62,564 bases of DNA from Halobacillus alkaliphilus (lineage in GTDB: Bacteria > Bacillota > Bacilli > Bacillales > Halobacillaceae). The notes under the pieces were generated by a model. That model was not told where the DNA came from and made no database searches. It saw only the letters and a list, made by a program, of their open reading frames with translations. Shown piece after piece: positions 43,090 through 52,271 of the stretch. Position 1 is the stretch's first letter, and every line of letters starts with the position of its first letter. The translations under genes and the position numbers were made by a program. Where the stretch lies: assembly GCF_900113125.1 (NCBI RefSeq), contig NZ_FOOG01000020.1:1-62564 (forward strand), read 5' to 3'.

Positions 43090-43141
43090 GTCCTTTATAT
43101 AAAGAATAATGTATATTTCAAGTGGACAAGGAGTGTGAACG

Positions 43142-44437
43142 ATGAAAAATACCATTACCGTAGGGTTATTAGGTTTAGGGACTGTAGGAAGTGGAGTAAT
43201 TGAAATTCTTCATGACCATAAGGAGCGTATTCAGCACAGAACGGGGTGCGAAGTTACGATTAAATCCGTATTGGTCAATAATGTGGAGAAGCCTCGAGAG
43301 CTTCCTGACGGCTCCACGAACCTGACCGATCGATACGAAGATATTACCCGCGACCCAGAAATCGATGTAGTTGTAGAGGTGATGGGTGGAATCGATCACA
43401 CGTTAACCATATTATTAGAAGCGATTCAGCACGGGAAACATGTGGTGACAGCCAACAAGGATTTAATCGCCCAGCATGGAGCCGAGCTTTTTGCTGCCTG
43501 TCAGGAAAGTGGCAGTGATCTTTATTATGAAGCCAGTGTAGCTGCAGGGGTACCGATTATCCGTTCCATTATGGACGGCTTATCCTCGGACCGCATTACA
43601 AAAATGATGGGCATTGTTAATGGGACAACCAACTATATCATGACGAAAATGTCCCAGGACGGAGCTGACTTTGACAGTATATTAAAGGAAGCGCAGGATC
43701 TTGGTTTTGCCGAAGCCGATCCAACAGCCGATGTCGATGGTCTGGATGCGGCCAGGAAGATGACCATTCTTTCCATCTTAGGATTCTCTATGCCGTTTAA
43801 TCTGGAAGATGTAGAAGTCAAAGGAATCCGCGGTTTATCTCTATCCGATATTCAATATGCGGAAGAACTTGGCTATCGCATTAAATTAATTGGCATTGCT
43901 GAGAATGATGTAAATGGCGTTTCTGTAAGCGTGGAACCAACTTTCCTTCCTGCAGAGCATCCACTCTCCTCCGTAAACGATGAATTTAATGCGGTTTATG
44001 TGTACGGCGATGCCGTAGGAGAAACCATGTTCTATGGCCCTGGAGCCGGAAAGCTTCCAACCGCTACAGCCGTCGTATCCGATTTAATTGCTGTGTTAAA
44101 AAATATCCGCTTAGGTACAACAGGTACGGCGTACGTGCAGCCGCAATTCCCTAAGCAGGTTATGCCGAAGGATCAGCAGATGACAAAGAAATATATCCGT
44201 CTGCACGTACTTGATCAAACAGGCATGTTAATGGAAATAACGAAGATTTTCGCACAGTACAATATTTCGTTCGATCAAATCATCCAGCGTTCCTATGAAG
44301 AAGATGGAGAGCGTGAGCTGATGATGGTCACACATCAAGTTAGTGAAGAAGACTTTTCCCAGGCGATGAAGGAAATTGAAACACATCATTCCGTGAAAAG
44401 TGTTGAAAGTATTTTCCGAGTGGAAGGAGGCAGCTGA
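43142..44437 (+). CDS. hom: homoserine dehydrogenase
   Basis: 431 residues; ATG follows AAGGAGTG. Reduces aspartate semialdehyde to homoserine, first committed step to threonine and methionine. N-terminal NAD(P) fold with GLGTVGSG at 10-17, substrate/cofactor motif VTANKDLIA near 99, catalytic region [10 protein letters not shown] near 155 and the family signature [18 protein letters not shown] near 186-203. An ACT domain occupies about 350-425 ([20 protein letters not shown]), the usual site of threonine feedback. First gene of the operon; stop one base before the thrC start. Confidence 0.95.
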   Translation: MKNTITVGLLGLGTVGSGVIEILHDHKERIQHRTGCEVTIKSVLVNNVEKPRELPDGSTNLTDRYEDITRDPEIDVVVEVMGGIDHTLTILLEAIQHGKHVVTANKDLIAQHGAELFAACQESGSDLYYEASVAAGVPIIRSIMDGLSSDRITKMMGIVNGTTNYIMTKMSQDGADFDSILKEAQDLGFAEADPTADVDGLDAARKMTILSILGFSMPFNLEDVEVKGIRGLSLSDIQYAEELGYRIKLIGIAENDVNGVSVSVEPTFLPAEHPLSSVNDEFNAVYVYGDAVGETMFYGPGAGKLPTATAVVSDLIAVLKNIRLGTTGTAYVQPQFPKQVMPKDQQMTKKYIRLHVLDQTGMLMEITKIFAQYNISFDQIIQRSYEEDGERELMMVTHQVSEEDFSQAMKEIETHHSVKSVESIFRVEGGS

Positions 44438-44438
44438 G

Positions 44439-45494
44439 ATGTGGCAAGGATTGCTTCATCATTATCGTGAATTTCTTCCCGTAACCGACCAGACACCGAA
44501 TCTGTCTTTACAGGAAGGCAATACTCCCCTTTTGTCCATACCGACGATTTCAAAGGAGTATGGAATTGAAGGATATGTAAAAATCGAAGGCGCCAATCCG
44601 ACTGGTTCGTTTAAGGACCGCGGAATGGTAATGGCGATGGCGAAAGCGATTGAAGAAGGATCGAAAGCTGTCATCTGCGCATCAACCGGCAATACTTCTG
44701 CCTCTGCGGCAGCCTTTGCCGCCCGCGCCGGCCTCCGTTGCATCGTGGTCATCCCTGATGGCAAAATCGCTCAGGGTAAACTCGCCCAGGCCGTCATGTA
44801 TGGCGCTGAGATTTTTTCCATTAAAGGAAACTTTGATCAGGCGTTGAAGATGGTAAGAGAAATCGCTGAACGTGAACCGGTAACGCTTGTAAATTCCTTG
44901 AACCCTTACCGGATTGAAGGTCAGAAAACCGCTGCCTTTGAAGTATGTGATGTATTAGGCGAAGCGCCTGATATTCTATCGATTCCAGTGGGTAACGCAG
45001 GAAATATTACTGCTTACTGGCGCGGCTTTCAGGAATACCACGAAAAATATGGCCATCAGCTGCCGAAGATGATGGGCTTTGAAGCAAGTGGTGCAGCAGC
45101 TATCGTCCGCAACCAGGTGATTGAAGATCCAGAAACGCTGGCAACAGCGATTCGGATTGGCAATCCCGCAAGCTGGGAAAAAGCGATTGCTGCAAAAGAA
45201 CAATCTGGCGGCTTAATTGACGAAGTAACCGATGATGAAATTGTAGAAGCGTATCAACTTCTGGCTCAAAAAGAAGGAGTATTTGCTGAACCTGCTTCTT
45301 GTGCGTCGATTGCAGGTATGCTTAAGAAAGTGAAGAGTGGCGAGATTCCCCAAGGATCGAAAGTAGTTCACGTTCTCACTGGGAACGGGCTCAAGGATCC
45401 AGCGGCCGCAATTGATACCAGTCCGGTCAAACCCACGGTCATTGAAAATGATATCGACCAGTTTGCCGAGGCAATCTCAGGAGTACGCTCATGA
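44439..45494 (+). CDS. thrC: threonine synthase
   Basis: 352 residues from ATG 44439, with GGAAGGAGG upstream. The longer open frame back to 44400 overlaps hom and lacks a site. PLP enzyme converting phosphohomoserine to threonine. The PLP lysine lies in TGSFKDRG (Lys59), followed by [11 protein letters not shown] near 81-91 and the phosphate-binding [11 protein letters not shown] near 183. C-terminal GNGLKDPAA closes the domain. Short, Bacillus-type form. Overlaps thrB by four bases (ATGA), implying translational coupling. Confidence 0.95.
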   Translation: MWQGLLHHYREFLPVTDQTPNLSLQEGNTPLLSIPTISKEYGIEGYVKIEGANPTGSFKDRGMVMAMAKAIEEGSKAVICASTGNTSASAAAFAARAGLRCIVVIPDGKIAQGKLAQAVMYGAEIFSIKGNFDQALKMVREIAEREPVTLVNSLNPYRIEGQKTAAFEVCDVLGEAPDILSIPVGNAGNITAYWRGFQEYHEKYGHQLPKMMGFEASGAAAIVRNQVIEDPETLATAIRIGNPASWEKAIAAKEQSGGLIDEVTDDEIVEAYQLLAQKEGVFAEPASCASIAGMLKKVKSGEIPQGSKVVHVLTGNGLKDPAAAIDTSPVKPTVIENDIDQFAEAISGVRS

Positions 45495-46414
45495 GTACAT
45501 TTCAAATCCGGGTACCCGCAACTTCCGCTAATCTAGGGCCAGGATTTGACTCCATCGGCATTGCTCTTTCCAAATATGTGACGCTCCAATGCCAGCCTGC
45601 AGATAAATGGTCGTTCGGAGTGCCTGAGGAGGACCAGCCTCATATCCCATCCGGAAAAGATAATTTAATTTATATGACCGCCATCTATACAGCAACGGCT
45701 TACGGATATGAAGAACTGCCGCCGTACCATGTGGATTTGATCAATGATGTACCGATCGCCCGTGGTCTTGGCAGTTCCTCAACAGCCGTGGTAGGTGGAA
45801 TTGAACTCGCGAACCAGATTCTGAACCTTAAGCTTAGCCGTTATGAGAAATTGCAGCTTGCCTGCGCCATTGAAGGCCACCCGGATAATGTCGCCCCGGC
45901 CATCTACGGGGGGATTATGGTTTCAAGCTATGACGGGGACCATTTAGATTTTGTCCACTTCACCAAAGGACTCGAGGACCTGATCTGGCTTGCCATCATT
46001 CCCGATTTCCATCTGGAAACGGAAAAAGCACGCAGCCTGCTGCCTCAGGAAATCAGCTACAAACAGGGCGTTCACGCCAGTGGTACAGCCAATGTACTCG
46101 TGGCAGCTCTTGCTGAACAAAACTGGGAACTGGCTGGGAAAATGATGATGAAAGATCAGTGGCATCAGCCTTACCGGAAGGAGTTAATTCCTGATTTTGA
46201 TGCGATAGCCGTCAAAGTGAAGGAACTGAATGCAGCCGGAATGTATATTAGCGGTGCTGGTCCAACCATGATTGCTTTATTTGAACAGTTAAGTGAACAG
46301 AAACTTGTTCTTCTCCAGAAAGAACTTCCTGCCTATCAAGTGGAAGCTTTACAAGTAGATAGCCACGGATTGGAAGTGACTTCTCACAGTCTTCCAAGTG
46401 GACACGCTAAGTAA
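45491..46414 (+). CDS. thrB: homoserine kinase
   Basis: 307 residues. GHMP kinase that phosphorylates homoserine for ThrC. Seen: [16 protein letters not shown] at 8-23, the ATP-binding motif [16 protein letters not shown] near 88-103, and the third GHMP motif [12 protein letters not shown] near 252. Starts within the thrC stop (ATGA). The last gene of the operon, followed by a terminator. Confidence 0.95.
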   Translation: MSTFQIRVPATSANLGPGFDSIGIALSKYVTLQCQPADKWSFGVPEEDQPHIPSGKDNLIYMTAIYTATAYGYEELPPYHVDLINDVPIARGLGSSSTAVVGGIELANQILNLKLSRYEKLQLACAIEGHPDNVAPAIYGGIMVSSYDGDHLDFVHFTKGLEDLIWLAIIPDFHLETEKARSLLPQEISYKQGVHASGTANVLVAALAEQNWELAGKMMMKDQWHQPYRKELIPDFDAIAVKVKELNAAGMYISGAGPTMIALFEQLSEQKLVLLQKELPAYQVEALQVDSHGLEVTSHSLPSGHAK

Positions 46415-46450
46415 AAGATCCCGGTGATGGTTAAATCACCGGGATCTTCT
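46414..46450 (+). terminator. terminator of the threonine operon
   Basis: AAGATCCCGGTGAT / ATCACCGGGATCTT with a 5-6-nt loop, overlapping the thrB stop. Confidence 0.9.
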
Positions 46451-46520
46451 GTGTTTGTTAGATTGTTTGAAGGAATGCTTTTGGATTTTTATAAGAGATC
46501 TATTAAACAAACGAGCCGGA

Positions 46521-46770
46521 TTGTTGAAGACTCAGTTTCAAGATATTGTGTGGAAAAAGGGGCTCCAGGGAACGGCTCCCTTTCCGCGGCCCTGCACGAC
46601 GCAGGGTCGTTCGACGTTGCCACAGGACGTGGCGATCTTAGTCGAACATCCCTTGTGGTGAGTCTCCTCAGGCTGGCGCCTTCCGGGGCCTCACCTGTCA
46701 TGTTCATCCCGCAGGAGATTCGCCGTTCCCTTCCGCCCCTTGCGATCATGGAGCGCTCGAAATTCTCTGC
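46521..46770. repeat. MITE-like dispersed repeat, copy 8
   Basis: Left terminus TTGTTGAAGACTCAGTTTCAAG; interior CCTGCACGACGCAGGGTCG, GACGTTGCCACAGGACGTGG and CTCCTCAGGCTGGCGCC; right end GAGCGCTCGAAATTC. It is the fullest copy of the sub-type seen cut at both window ends (1-142 inverted, 62392-62564 direct). Confidence 0.8.
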
Positions 46771-46894
46771 ATAAACGCCTTTCAATGAACCAGGATCATC
46801 TATGATCCATAGTGGTTTTTACGTGTGTTTACGTGTAGGAACCCTGTTATATAAGCAATTGAGGCAGATGCAGCATGGTTCCTTTCTGCTATAG

Positions 46895-47110
46895 CAGGGT
46901 CCGTTCGCAGCATTATAGTTGGGTTGGTGGGGAAATGATGAGACTCCCATGGGAGAAGGAGCTAAGCGAGACCCCACAGGGAGTGTTAACGACTGAGGAG
47001 GCTTGCCAGTTCCCCCACAGGAAAGCGAGTTATTTCCCCACCAACCCTTATCCATCTAACGTAACGGACCCAATTTATCTCGAAACTGAGTCTTCAAATA
47101 TCGGGAGCTT
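46895..47110. repeat. MITE-like dispersed repeat, copy 9
   Basis: Interior GAGACTCCCATGGGAGAAGG, GAGACCCCACAGGGAGTG, GAGGAGGCTTGCCAG and GGAAAGCGAGTTATTTCCCC; right terminus GGACCCAATTTATCTCGAAA then CTGAGTCTTC and the CGGGAGCTT flank. Inverted relative to copies 2 and 5. Confidence 0.78.
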
Positions 47111-47130
47111 ATCTTTACTATCACGTAGAT

Positions 47131-47613
47131 TTAACGGAATTTTTTATAGAAGATAGATAATAGAACTACACCTGTCAGAGCCCCGGCTGTATCGATCATT
47201 ACATCTCCTATGTATGGAGTACGGTTCGGAGTTAGGGATTGGTGAAATTCATCAAATGCTGCATAGCCGACGGTTATAACAAGCGCGTACAGAAGTTCCT
47301 TGCCAAACGGGAGACGCCATCTTTGGTGGATGGCTTTCCATAAAGTTACCATCAGCAAAAAGAACATGCCGAAGTGAGCGGACTTCCGGATAAAAAATTC
47401 AATAACACCATCGATCCCTTGCGCTTCTACACTGACTTCTTCCCCGTGGTAAGTTATGTGAATATGTTCCGCTACAGGCTTCAGCCATTCAATTGGAATC
47501 CATTGATTCATCGCCGGTTTAATATTTTGCTCTTCATATGGCTGAGAAGAAAAGATAAATAATATAATCATAATTATAATAGGCAATAGTTGATAAATGG
47601 TATTTTTAAACAT
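47131..47613 (-). CDS. VanZ-like membrane protein
   Basis: 160 residues; ATG follows GGAAGGG. Four hydrophobic helices, an extracellular loop after the first, and the VanZ-type segment AFDEFHQSLTPNRTPYIGDVMID near the C-terminus (quoted here as AFDEFHQSLTPNR and GDVMIDTAGA) with conserved Asp, Glu and His. VanZ proteins give low-level teicoplanin resistance in enterococci; in Bacillaceae the role is unknown. Beside two repeat copies, no operon partner. Confidence 0.85.
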   Translation of the reverse strand: MFKNTIYQLLPIIIMIILFIFSSQPYEEQNIKPAMNQWIPIEWLKPVAEHIHITYHGEEVSVEAQGIDGVIEFFIRKSAHFGMFFLLMVTLWKAIHQRWRLPFGKELLYALVITVGYAAFDEFHQSLTPNRTPYIGDVMIDTAGALTGVVLLSIFYKKFR

Positions 47614-47766
47614 ATCATTACCCTTCCTGTTATCATTTGTACCTTTCTATACTAATAGTTTACTATACCATTCACTATTAAAAACATTAGTTAATATTTC
47701 ACACTATTAATAATCGATAATTTTGTATACAATATATTTGTAGATTAGAAAAAAGGGGATTTTTAT

Positions 47767-48141
47767 ATGGCGAAGAGAAGCAAACAATATGATTACGACC
47801 TGAGTGAAGTAAAGCGTTTAATCGGTGAAACGGATAAAAACTATCGCGAAATCTCCGCTGAGACTGGCTGCCCTTATGCTAGTGTGGTCTACCATGGGCG
47901 CAAAATACGCGGTCGAGTAAACCGAATGCATAACCAGCAGGACAGTGAAGAGAAGGAGAACATCGTCCTTCCTATTACGGAAGAAACTGAAGAGACACCT
48001 ACAATGATGTCTGGCGGGACAGCATTAAGTATCTCTCGAAATGACGTACACATTCAAGATGCCGAGCTGGAAGCTGCTAAAATGATTAAAGCAGCGAAAG
48101 CATTAGGATTAAGTAAAATCAATATAACCATAGAAAAATAA
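47767..48141 (+). CDS. putative HTH DNA-binding protein, unknown
   Basis: 124 residues; ATG follows AAAAGGGG. Residues 8-55 (YDLSEVKRLIGETDKNYREIS, quoted in part, then AETGCPYASVVYHGRKIRGR) look like a helix-turn-helix with a basic end. The middle is acidic and disordered, and the C-terminus (AELEAAKMIKAAKALGLSKINI) is an amphipathic helix with a final strand. No family recognised. It converges on a sigma factor gene; its terminator hairpin lies inside the last codons of that gene. Confidence 0.6.
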   Translation: MAKRSKQYDYDLSEVKRLIGETDKNYREISAETGCPYASVVYHGRKIRGRVNRMHNQQDSEEKENIVLPITEETEETPTMMSGGTALSISRNDVHIQDAELEAAKMIKAAKALGLSKINITIEK

Positions 48142-48148
48142 TCTTCCG

Positions 48149-48673
48149 TTAGGCCCTGGAGTATTTCTCCAGGGCTTTTCTATTGAATATTGAACTGTTT
48201 TCCAGTCTCTTCCTGGCATGCCGTCCCCAATTCTTTACCGCATCTCTTGTCACTCCCTCTCTGGCGGCAATTTGGTCCACAGAGAAATCATGGATAATCG
48301 AATAATAGATCCATTTCCACTGATTATCGGTAAGGAGCGCTCGAATACTTTTCCATAGATACGGATCGAGCACTACATCCTCCACTTGATAGAGCTGCAT
48401 ATGGATTACATGATCCTGAAACCGTTCTTCAGCTTCCACCGTCCGATTATCTTTTCTTATTTTATCGATTAGGGCATTATGAATTTTCCAATTGATATAT
48501 GAACTGAGTGTACCCGCATTTTCATCATATGTATCGTGGGCCTGCCACAAGGCATAAAGCCCCTCAGCGAAAAAATCACCATTACGGTCGATAATATTCA
48601 GTTTTCTAATATGGTAATAGATTAATCGTTTATATTCGTCCACTACTTCTGCAAAATCATGATTCTTAATCAT
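48149..48673 (-). CDS. sigma-70 family (ECF-like) RNA polymerase sigma factor
   Basis: 174 residues from ATG 48673 (a GTG at 48682 is possible; the ribosome binding site is weak for both). Region 2 spans about 8-75 with FFAEGLYALWQAHDTYD, then YINWKIHNALIDKIRK, and region 4 about 115-165 with the HTH FSVDQIAAREGVTRDAVKNW. Linker of about 40 residues between them, no region 3, as in group 4 sigma factors and the sigma-I/SigO-like types. No anti-sigma gene is adjacent. Divergent small genes at 48904 and 49274 could be partners; not shown by sequence. Confidence 0.75.
   Translation of the reverse strand: MIKNHDFAEVVDEYKRLIYYHIRKLNIIDRNGDFFAEGLYALWQAHDTYDENAGTLSSYINWKIHNALIDKIRKDNRTVEAEERFQDHVIHMQLYQVEDVVLDPYLWKSIRALLTDNQWKWIYYSIIHDFSVDQIAAREGVTRDAVKNWGRHARKRLENSSIFNRKALEKYSRA
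48153..48180 (+). terminator. terminator of the HTH-protein gene
   Basis: Perfect stem GCCCTGGAG / CTCCAGGGC followed by TTTTCT, located within the 3' end of the convergent sigma factor gene. Confidence 0.85.
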
Positions 48674-48903
48674 GGATGGCACCCGCTTTCGATTTTTAAT
48701 TTCACAATTATAATCGAGAGAAAATTAGATTTTGGTGTCATTTTTTTGCAAAGTTTTTTAATTTTGGACATAAATAGAGTTTAAAAATTGATTTTTCACT
48801 CTTAATATTTATGAATTGCAAACTTCTTCTAAAGCATTCCTATGTTTATGTTTTACCTAATTAGGCAATTGAATAGCTAAATGATAATTACGGAGGCGTT
48901 ATT

Positions 48904-49185
48904 TTGAATTCGCCACGGTCTTTATATCCTCTAGTTCGCATCTGGCTGGATGAGACCCCCACTACCTTCATGCATGCCTTTTTTGAAAAGCTTGCTTATG
49001 AGTGGATTGTAGAAATTGTGAATCCTTATCCCTTGCCACTTATGGAAAACAAAGAATACGTCATGTATTTATCTTTTGAAATGGACGATGGAACGACGCA
49101 TTCTTCACTGGCGATCCAGTCTTATACGATGGAACAAGGAAATGAGTTTACTGTCTACCGCTTTTTTATGTACCCTCATCTCTAA
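48904..49185 (+). CDS. 93-residue protein, unknown
   Basis: Starts TTG 48904 with GGAGG eight bases upstream. Soluble, mixed beta/alpha with several aromatic residues (LYPLVRIWLDETPTTFM, then YVMYLSFEMDDGTTHS). No known motif. The next small gene follows after 88 bases. Confidence 0.6.
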   Translation: MNSPRSLYPLVRIWLDETPTTFMHAFFEKLAYEWIVEIVNPYPLPLMENKEYVMYLSFEMDDGTTHSSLAIQSYTMEQGNEFTVYRFFMYPHL

Positions 49186-49273
49186 AACCACCTCGATTAT
49201 CCAGGGCACTTTTTTTCAAACGTTTATCTAATGTTATACTGAAGGAGACGTCTTTGAAGAAAGGAAGAGACCT

Positions 49274-49444
49274 GTGTCTTATCTATTGTTTACCTTGTTC
49301 TTTGTCGGCTACTTACTCGTTGGTACTTTCACCAATCTGGTGGAGCTTTCCTCTTTTGCGACGGTTATATCGGTAGCCTTAATTTGTACAAATTTGTATT
49401 TGTTCATTAAATCCAGAAAGAACACAAATAAAGAAGAAACATAA
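49274..49444 (+). CDS. 56-residue membrane protein, unknown
   Basis: GTG start at 49274 following AAAGGAAGAG. Two transmembrane helices (LLFTLFFVGYLLVG and FATVISVALICTNLYLF) and a basic/acidic tail KSRKNTNKEET. Small, two-helix, not recognised. Ends just before a strong bidirectional terminator. Confidence 0.6.
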   Translation: MSYLLFTLFFVGYLLVGTFTNLVELSSFATVISVALICTNLYLFIKSRKNTNKEET

Positions 49445-49446
49445 AC

Positions 49447-49481
49447 AAAAAGTCCCGCCAGCAAGTGGCAGGACTTTTTTT
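49447..49481. terminator. bidirectional terminator
   Basis: AAAAAGTCC-GCCA / TGGC-GGACTTTTTT hairpin between the 56-residue gene and the AEC transporter gene. Confidence 0.9.
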
Positions 49482-50376
49482 ACGTTAATATGGTGAGGGT
49501 AATTGGAATGGTCACCACACTTAGCAGTGTTGTAATTAAGGTAATGCTTGAAACGAGTTCGGGCTTCGAGTCAAACTGCACAGCATACATTGTGGTCGTG
49601 GCTGCTGAGGGCATAGCTGCCGAAACGATAAGTACGCTTGCCATCATGTCATTCATAGGCAGAATGACCGTTAGGGCCCAGGCAATCAGCGGAGAACCCG
49701 CTAATCTTAGCACAGCCGCATACGAAATTTTACTCCAGTCTAAATTTTTAACGGTTATGTTCGCAAGCTGCATACCCAGGAGAATCATAATGGACGGGAT
49801 CGTCGCGTCCCCCACCAGCTGGATGCTGGACATGAGATTATCCGACACTGGGATCGATGCATATTTAAATAGCAGCGCAATCCAGACGGCATGCGTCGGT
49901 GGCATTTTAAGGACGGTTTTGAGAGCCATCCCAATACCGGCTCCGCCTTTTGCCGCATAATAGACACCAAAGAAATTCATGACAATCTGCTGGAGAACCA
50001 TAAACGACACGGAATAAACGAAGCCGGCTTCTCCAAAAGCGAACAGGACAATCGGAGCTCCGTAATTCCCCGCATTCATAAACGCGGTGGAAAGAATCAC
50101 TCCACTTTCCGTAGGGGTATCAAAGTTGAACACCTTGGCAGCGATTTTGTTCAGAACCAATATGGAGAACAATAATAAAACAGAAAAGATGACCATCATT
50201 AAATAACTTTGATTAAATTCTGCTTCATAAAAGGTTTTGAATACCAGGCAGGGAAGCATGATATATAGGGTTACGGTAGATATCGATTTAATTTCTAAAT
50301 GTAAGATTTTCTGTAAGGCGTATCCTGCGAAAAATACGAGAATGACGGGTAGAACCACCTGGAAGAATATCGTCAT
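49480..50376 (-). CDS. AEC-family transporter (auxin efflux carrier type)
   Basis: 298 residues, ten helices in two halves of five. N-terminal VVLPVILVFFAGYALQK, then STAFMNAGNYGAPIVLFAFG near 95-114 containing the conserved crossing-region Asn-x-Gly pattern of the family, and VVTIPITLTIL at the end. Relatives export or import small organic acids (malate, etc.). ATG follows AGCAGGAGG. Transcribed away from the RAYT locus. Confidence 0.85.
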   Translation of the reverse strand: MTIFFQVVLPVILVFFAGYALQKILHLEIKSISTVTLYIMLPCLVFKTFYEAEFNQSYLMMVIFSVLLLFSILVLNKIAAKVFNFDTPTESGVILSTAFMNAGNYGAPIVLFAFGEAGFVYSVSFMVLQQIVMNFFGVYYAAKGGAGIGMALKTVLKMPPTHAVWIALLFKYASIPVSDNLMSSIQLVGDATIPSIMILLGMQLANITVKNLDWSKISYAAVLRLAGSPLIAWALTVILPMNDMMASVLIVSAAMPSAATTTMYAVQFDSKPELVSSITLITTLLSVVTIPITLTILT

Positions 50377-50463
50377 TTTTCAACCTCCTGCTACGACAAA
50401 ACTAGATTACAATTTAATTAGTTTACCAGAAAAATAGTAGATTCCATAACCTTAAGATTAACC

Positions 50464-50518
50464 AAAACCTGTCACCTCAGGTCATCCATAATCTGGATGA
50501 CCTGAGGTGACAGGTTTT
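50464..50518. repeat. REP-like palindrome B, upstream of the RAYT gene
   Basis: Perfect 25-bp stem: outer arm AAAACCTGT / ACAGGTTTT and core CACCTCAGGTCATCCA / TGGATGACCTGAGGTG, loop TAATC. It ends 81 bases before the transposase start. Confidence 0.92.
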
Positions 50519-50598
50519 TACATTTCGTGGAAGAAGGATTATTTCATAGGTACAGCGAATAACAAGTATTGGAACTATAATTGAAAGGAAGAGATTTT

Positions 50599-51156
50599 AT
50601 GCCAAACCCTAAACGAATCTGGTATCCCCGTGCTTGTTTTCACATTACAGCGCGCGGCAACAGAAAAACGGATATCTTTTATGAACCGAGTGATCGCTAT
50701 CGTTACTTACAGTTCTTAACAGAAGCTAAGCAGAGTTACCCTTTTAAAATCCACGCTTACTGTCTGATGACCAATCACATCCACCTGCTGGTTGAAACCA
50801 TTAACCATCCTCCTGGTACGTTCATGAAAGACGTACACTCCAAATATGCCATGTACTTTAATAAAAAATATGACTATGTGGGTCATCTTTTTCAAGGTCC
50901 TTATAAAGCGGATCTTCAAGGAGATGTAAACGCCCTTCTTCAAGTAAGCCGGTACATTCACTTAAATCCATGTCGGGCTTTAATTACGTCAAAACCAGAA
51001 ACATACAAATGGAGCAGTTATCCCCACTACCTATCTCTTCTGCCGTTCCCTTCTTCTATTGTTACCACTTCCACTATTCTCTCCTATTTCAAAAGTCCTG
51101 AAGAATACGCCTTCTTTGTGAATCTCGCAAATAAAACCACCTCAGGTCATCCATAA
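50599..51156 (+). CDS. REP-associated tyrosine transposase (RAYT, Y1/IS200-like TnpA_REP)
   Basis: 185 residues from ATG 50599, with AAGGAAGAG upstream (a TTG at 50581 precedes this site). Single-strand DNA HUH nuclease family. N-terminus RIWYPRACFHITARGNRK; the HUH motif is NHIHLL with His60-Ile61-His62; catalytic Tyr119 lies in SRYIHLNPCRA, the RAYT/Y1 signature; EKWSS-type ending appears as TYKWSSYPHY. All catalytic residues are present, so it may be active. It is bracketed by palindromes B and C, and its stop codon TAA (51154-51156) lies in the loop of palindrome C. IS200-type transposases usually act on their own hairpins; RAYTs are linked to dispersed REP sequences and are not known to move as ordinary IS. 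Confidence 0.9.
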   Translation: MPNPKRIWYPRACFHITARGNRKTDIFYEPSDRYRYLQFLTEAKQSYPFKIHAYCLMTNHIHLLVETINHPPGTFMKDVHSKYAMYFNKKYDYVGHLFQGPYKADLQGDVNALLQVSRYIHLNPCRALITSKPETYKWSSYPHYLSLLPFPSSIVTTSTILSYFKSPEEYAFFVNLANKTTSGHP

Positions 51157-51175
51157 TCTGGATGACCTGAGGTGG
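51137..51175. repeat. REP-like palindrome C, overlapping the RAYT 3' end
   Basis: Perfect 17-bp stem CCACCTCAGGTCATCCA / TGGATGACCTGAGGTGG, loop TAATC. It encodes the last residues TTSGHP of the RAYT protein. On the minus strand it is followed by TTTTATTT and could also end the gnd transcript. Confidence 0.92.
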
Positions 51176-51185
51176 AAGAAATAGG

Positions 51186-52082
51186 TTATTTTTTGACGAC
51201 GGCGTGGCCTCCGAATTCGTTTCTCAGCGCTGCAACAACTTTGCCTGAGAAGGTATCGTCTTCCTGCGAACGATAACGAGTCATAAGAGACATAGCGATG
51301 ACCGGTGCTGCCATTTCATATTCAATGGCTGTTTCCAGTGTCCATTTTCCTTCACCGGAAGAGTTCATAACTCCGCGAATATCCTCAAGTTTCGCATCCT
51401 TCGAGAACGCACTTTCCATGAGTTCGATTAACCAGGAGCGGATAACAGACCCATTATTCCAAACCTTGGATACCGCTTCGTAATCATAATCAAAAGGACT
51501 TTTCTCCAGAATCTCATAGCCTTCTGCTATGGATTGCATCATTCCATATTCAATACCGTTGTGGACCATTTTCAGGAAGTGGCCACTAGCGGCACGTCCT
51601 GCATAGTGGTAACCGTTCTCGACAGATGTATCCGCAAAAATCGGCTCGATCTCTTTAAACTGCTCTTCGTCTCCGCCGATCATAAAGCAGCCGCCGTGAC
51701 GGGCTCCTTCTGTACCGCCGCTTGTTCCTACATCAAAGAAGAACATGTCCTTCTCTTTAAACTGTTCCGCGCGACGCAAGCTGTCTTTATAATTCGAGTT
51801 TCCTCCATCAATGACACGATCACCTGCTTCAAGTAAACCAGAAAGCTCATCCAGAACAGATTGAGTAATTTCTCCTGCTGGAACCATGACCCACACCGTG
51901 CGAGGTGCTTCCAGATTTTCAACTAACTCTTTCAAACTGTGTGCAGGAACCGCTCCCGCATTGGCAATTTCTTTTATTTGATCAGCGTTCACATCATTCG
52001 CTACTACTTCATGTCCATGATCCATCAGGTTCAACCCCAGGTTGTAACCCATTTTTCCAAGACCTATTAATCCAATTTTCAT
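51186..52082 (-). CDS. gnd: 6-phosphogluconate dehydrogenase, short NAD-type
   Basis: 298 residues, the short GntZ/YqeC class rather than the 468-residue one. Oxidatively decarboxylates 6-phosphogluconate to ribulose-5-P. Rossmann motif GLIGLGKMGYN at 4-14, GTSGGTEGARHGG near 118-130 for substrate binding, then HFLKMVHNGIEYGMMQ near 168-183 with catalytic Lys/His-Asn. ATG follows AAAGGGG. Its neighbour on the other side of the promoter region is a divergent RpiR-type regulator likely to control it. Confidence 0.88.
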   Translation of the reverse strand: MKIGLIGLGKMGYNLGLNLMDHGHEVVANDVNADQIKEIANAGAVPAHSLKELVENLEAPRTVWVMVPAGEITQSVLDELSGLLEAGDRVIDGGNSNYKDSLRRAEQFKEKDMFFFDVGTSGGTEGARHGGCFMIGGDEEQFKEIEPIFADTSVENGYHYAGRAASGHFLKMVHNGIEYGMMQSIAEGYEILEKSPFDYDYEAVSKVWNNGSVIRSWLIELMESAFSKDAKLEDIRGVMNSSGEGKWTLETAIEYEMAAPVIAMSLMTRYRSQEDDTFSGKVVAALRNEFGGHAVVKK

Positions 52083-52144
52083 TGTTTTACCCCTTTCTTT
52101 ATCACGCGCAATTTTCTTCCTGAAAATTTTTTTCTATAATTAAG

Positions 52145-52172
52145 ATTATACAATAATATTTTTTTAACACAA
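52145..52172 (-). promoter_or_regulatory. gnd promoter
   Basis: On the minus strand TTGTGT, 16-bp spacer, TATAAT. Confidence 0.55.
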
Positions 52173-52271
52173 TGGGGTTTCTGAAAAATATTTTACATCT
52201 CATAACTTTATTTTGAAATTTTTTTCATTTACAATGGAGATAATAAAAGATGCAGGACAGGAGGAACAGTT

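Noticed and set aside
42785-43141. Riboswitch or T-box upstream of hom
   Set aside because: No conserved T-box or aptamer motif could be found; the leader after the predicted promoter is only about 45 bases.
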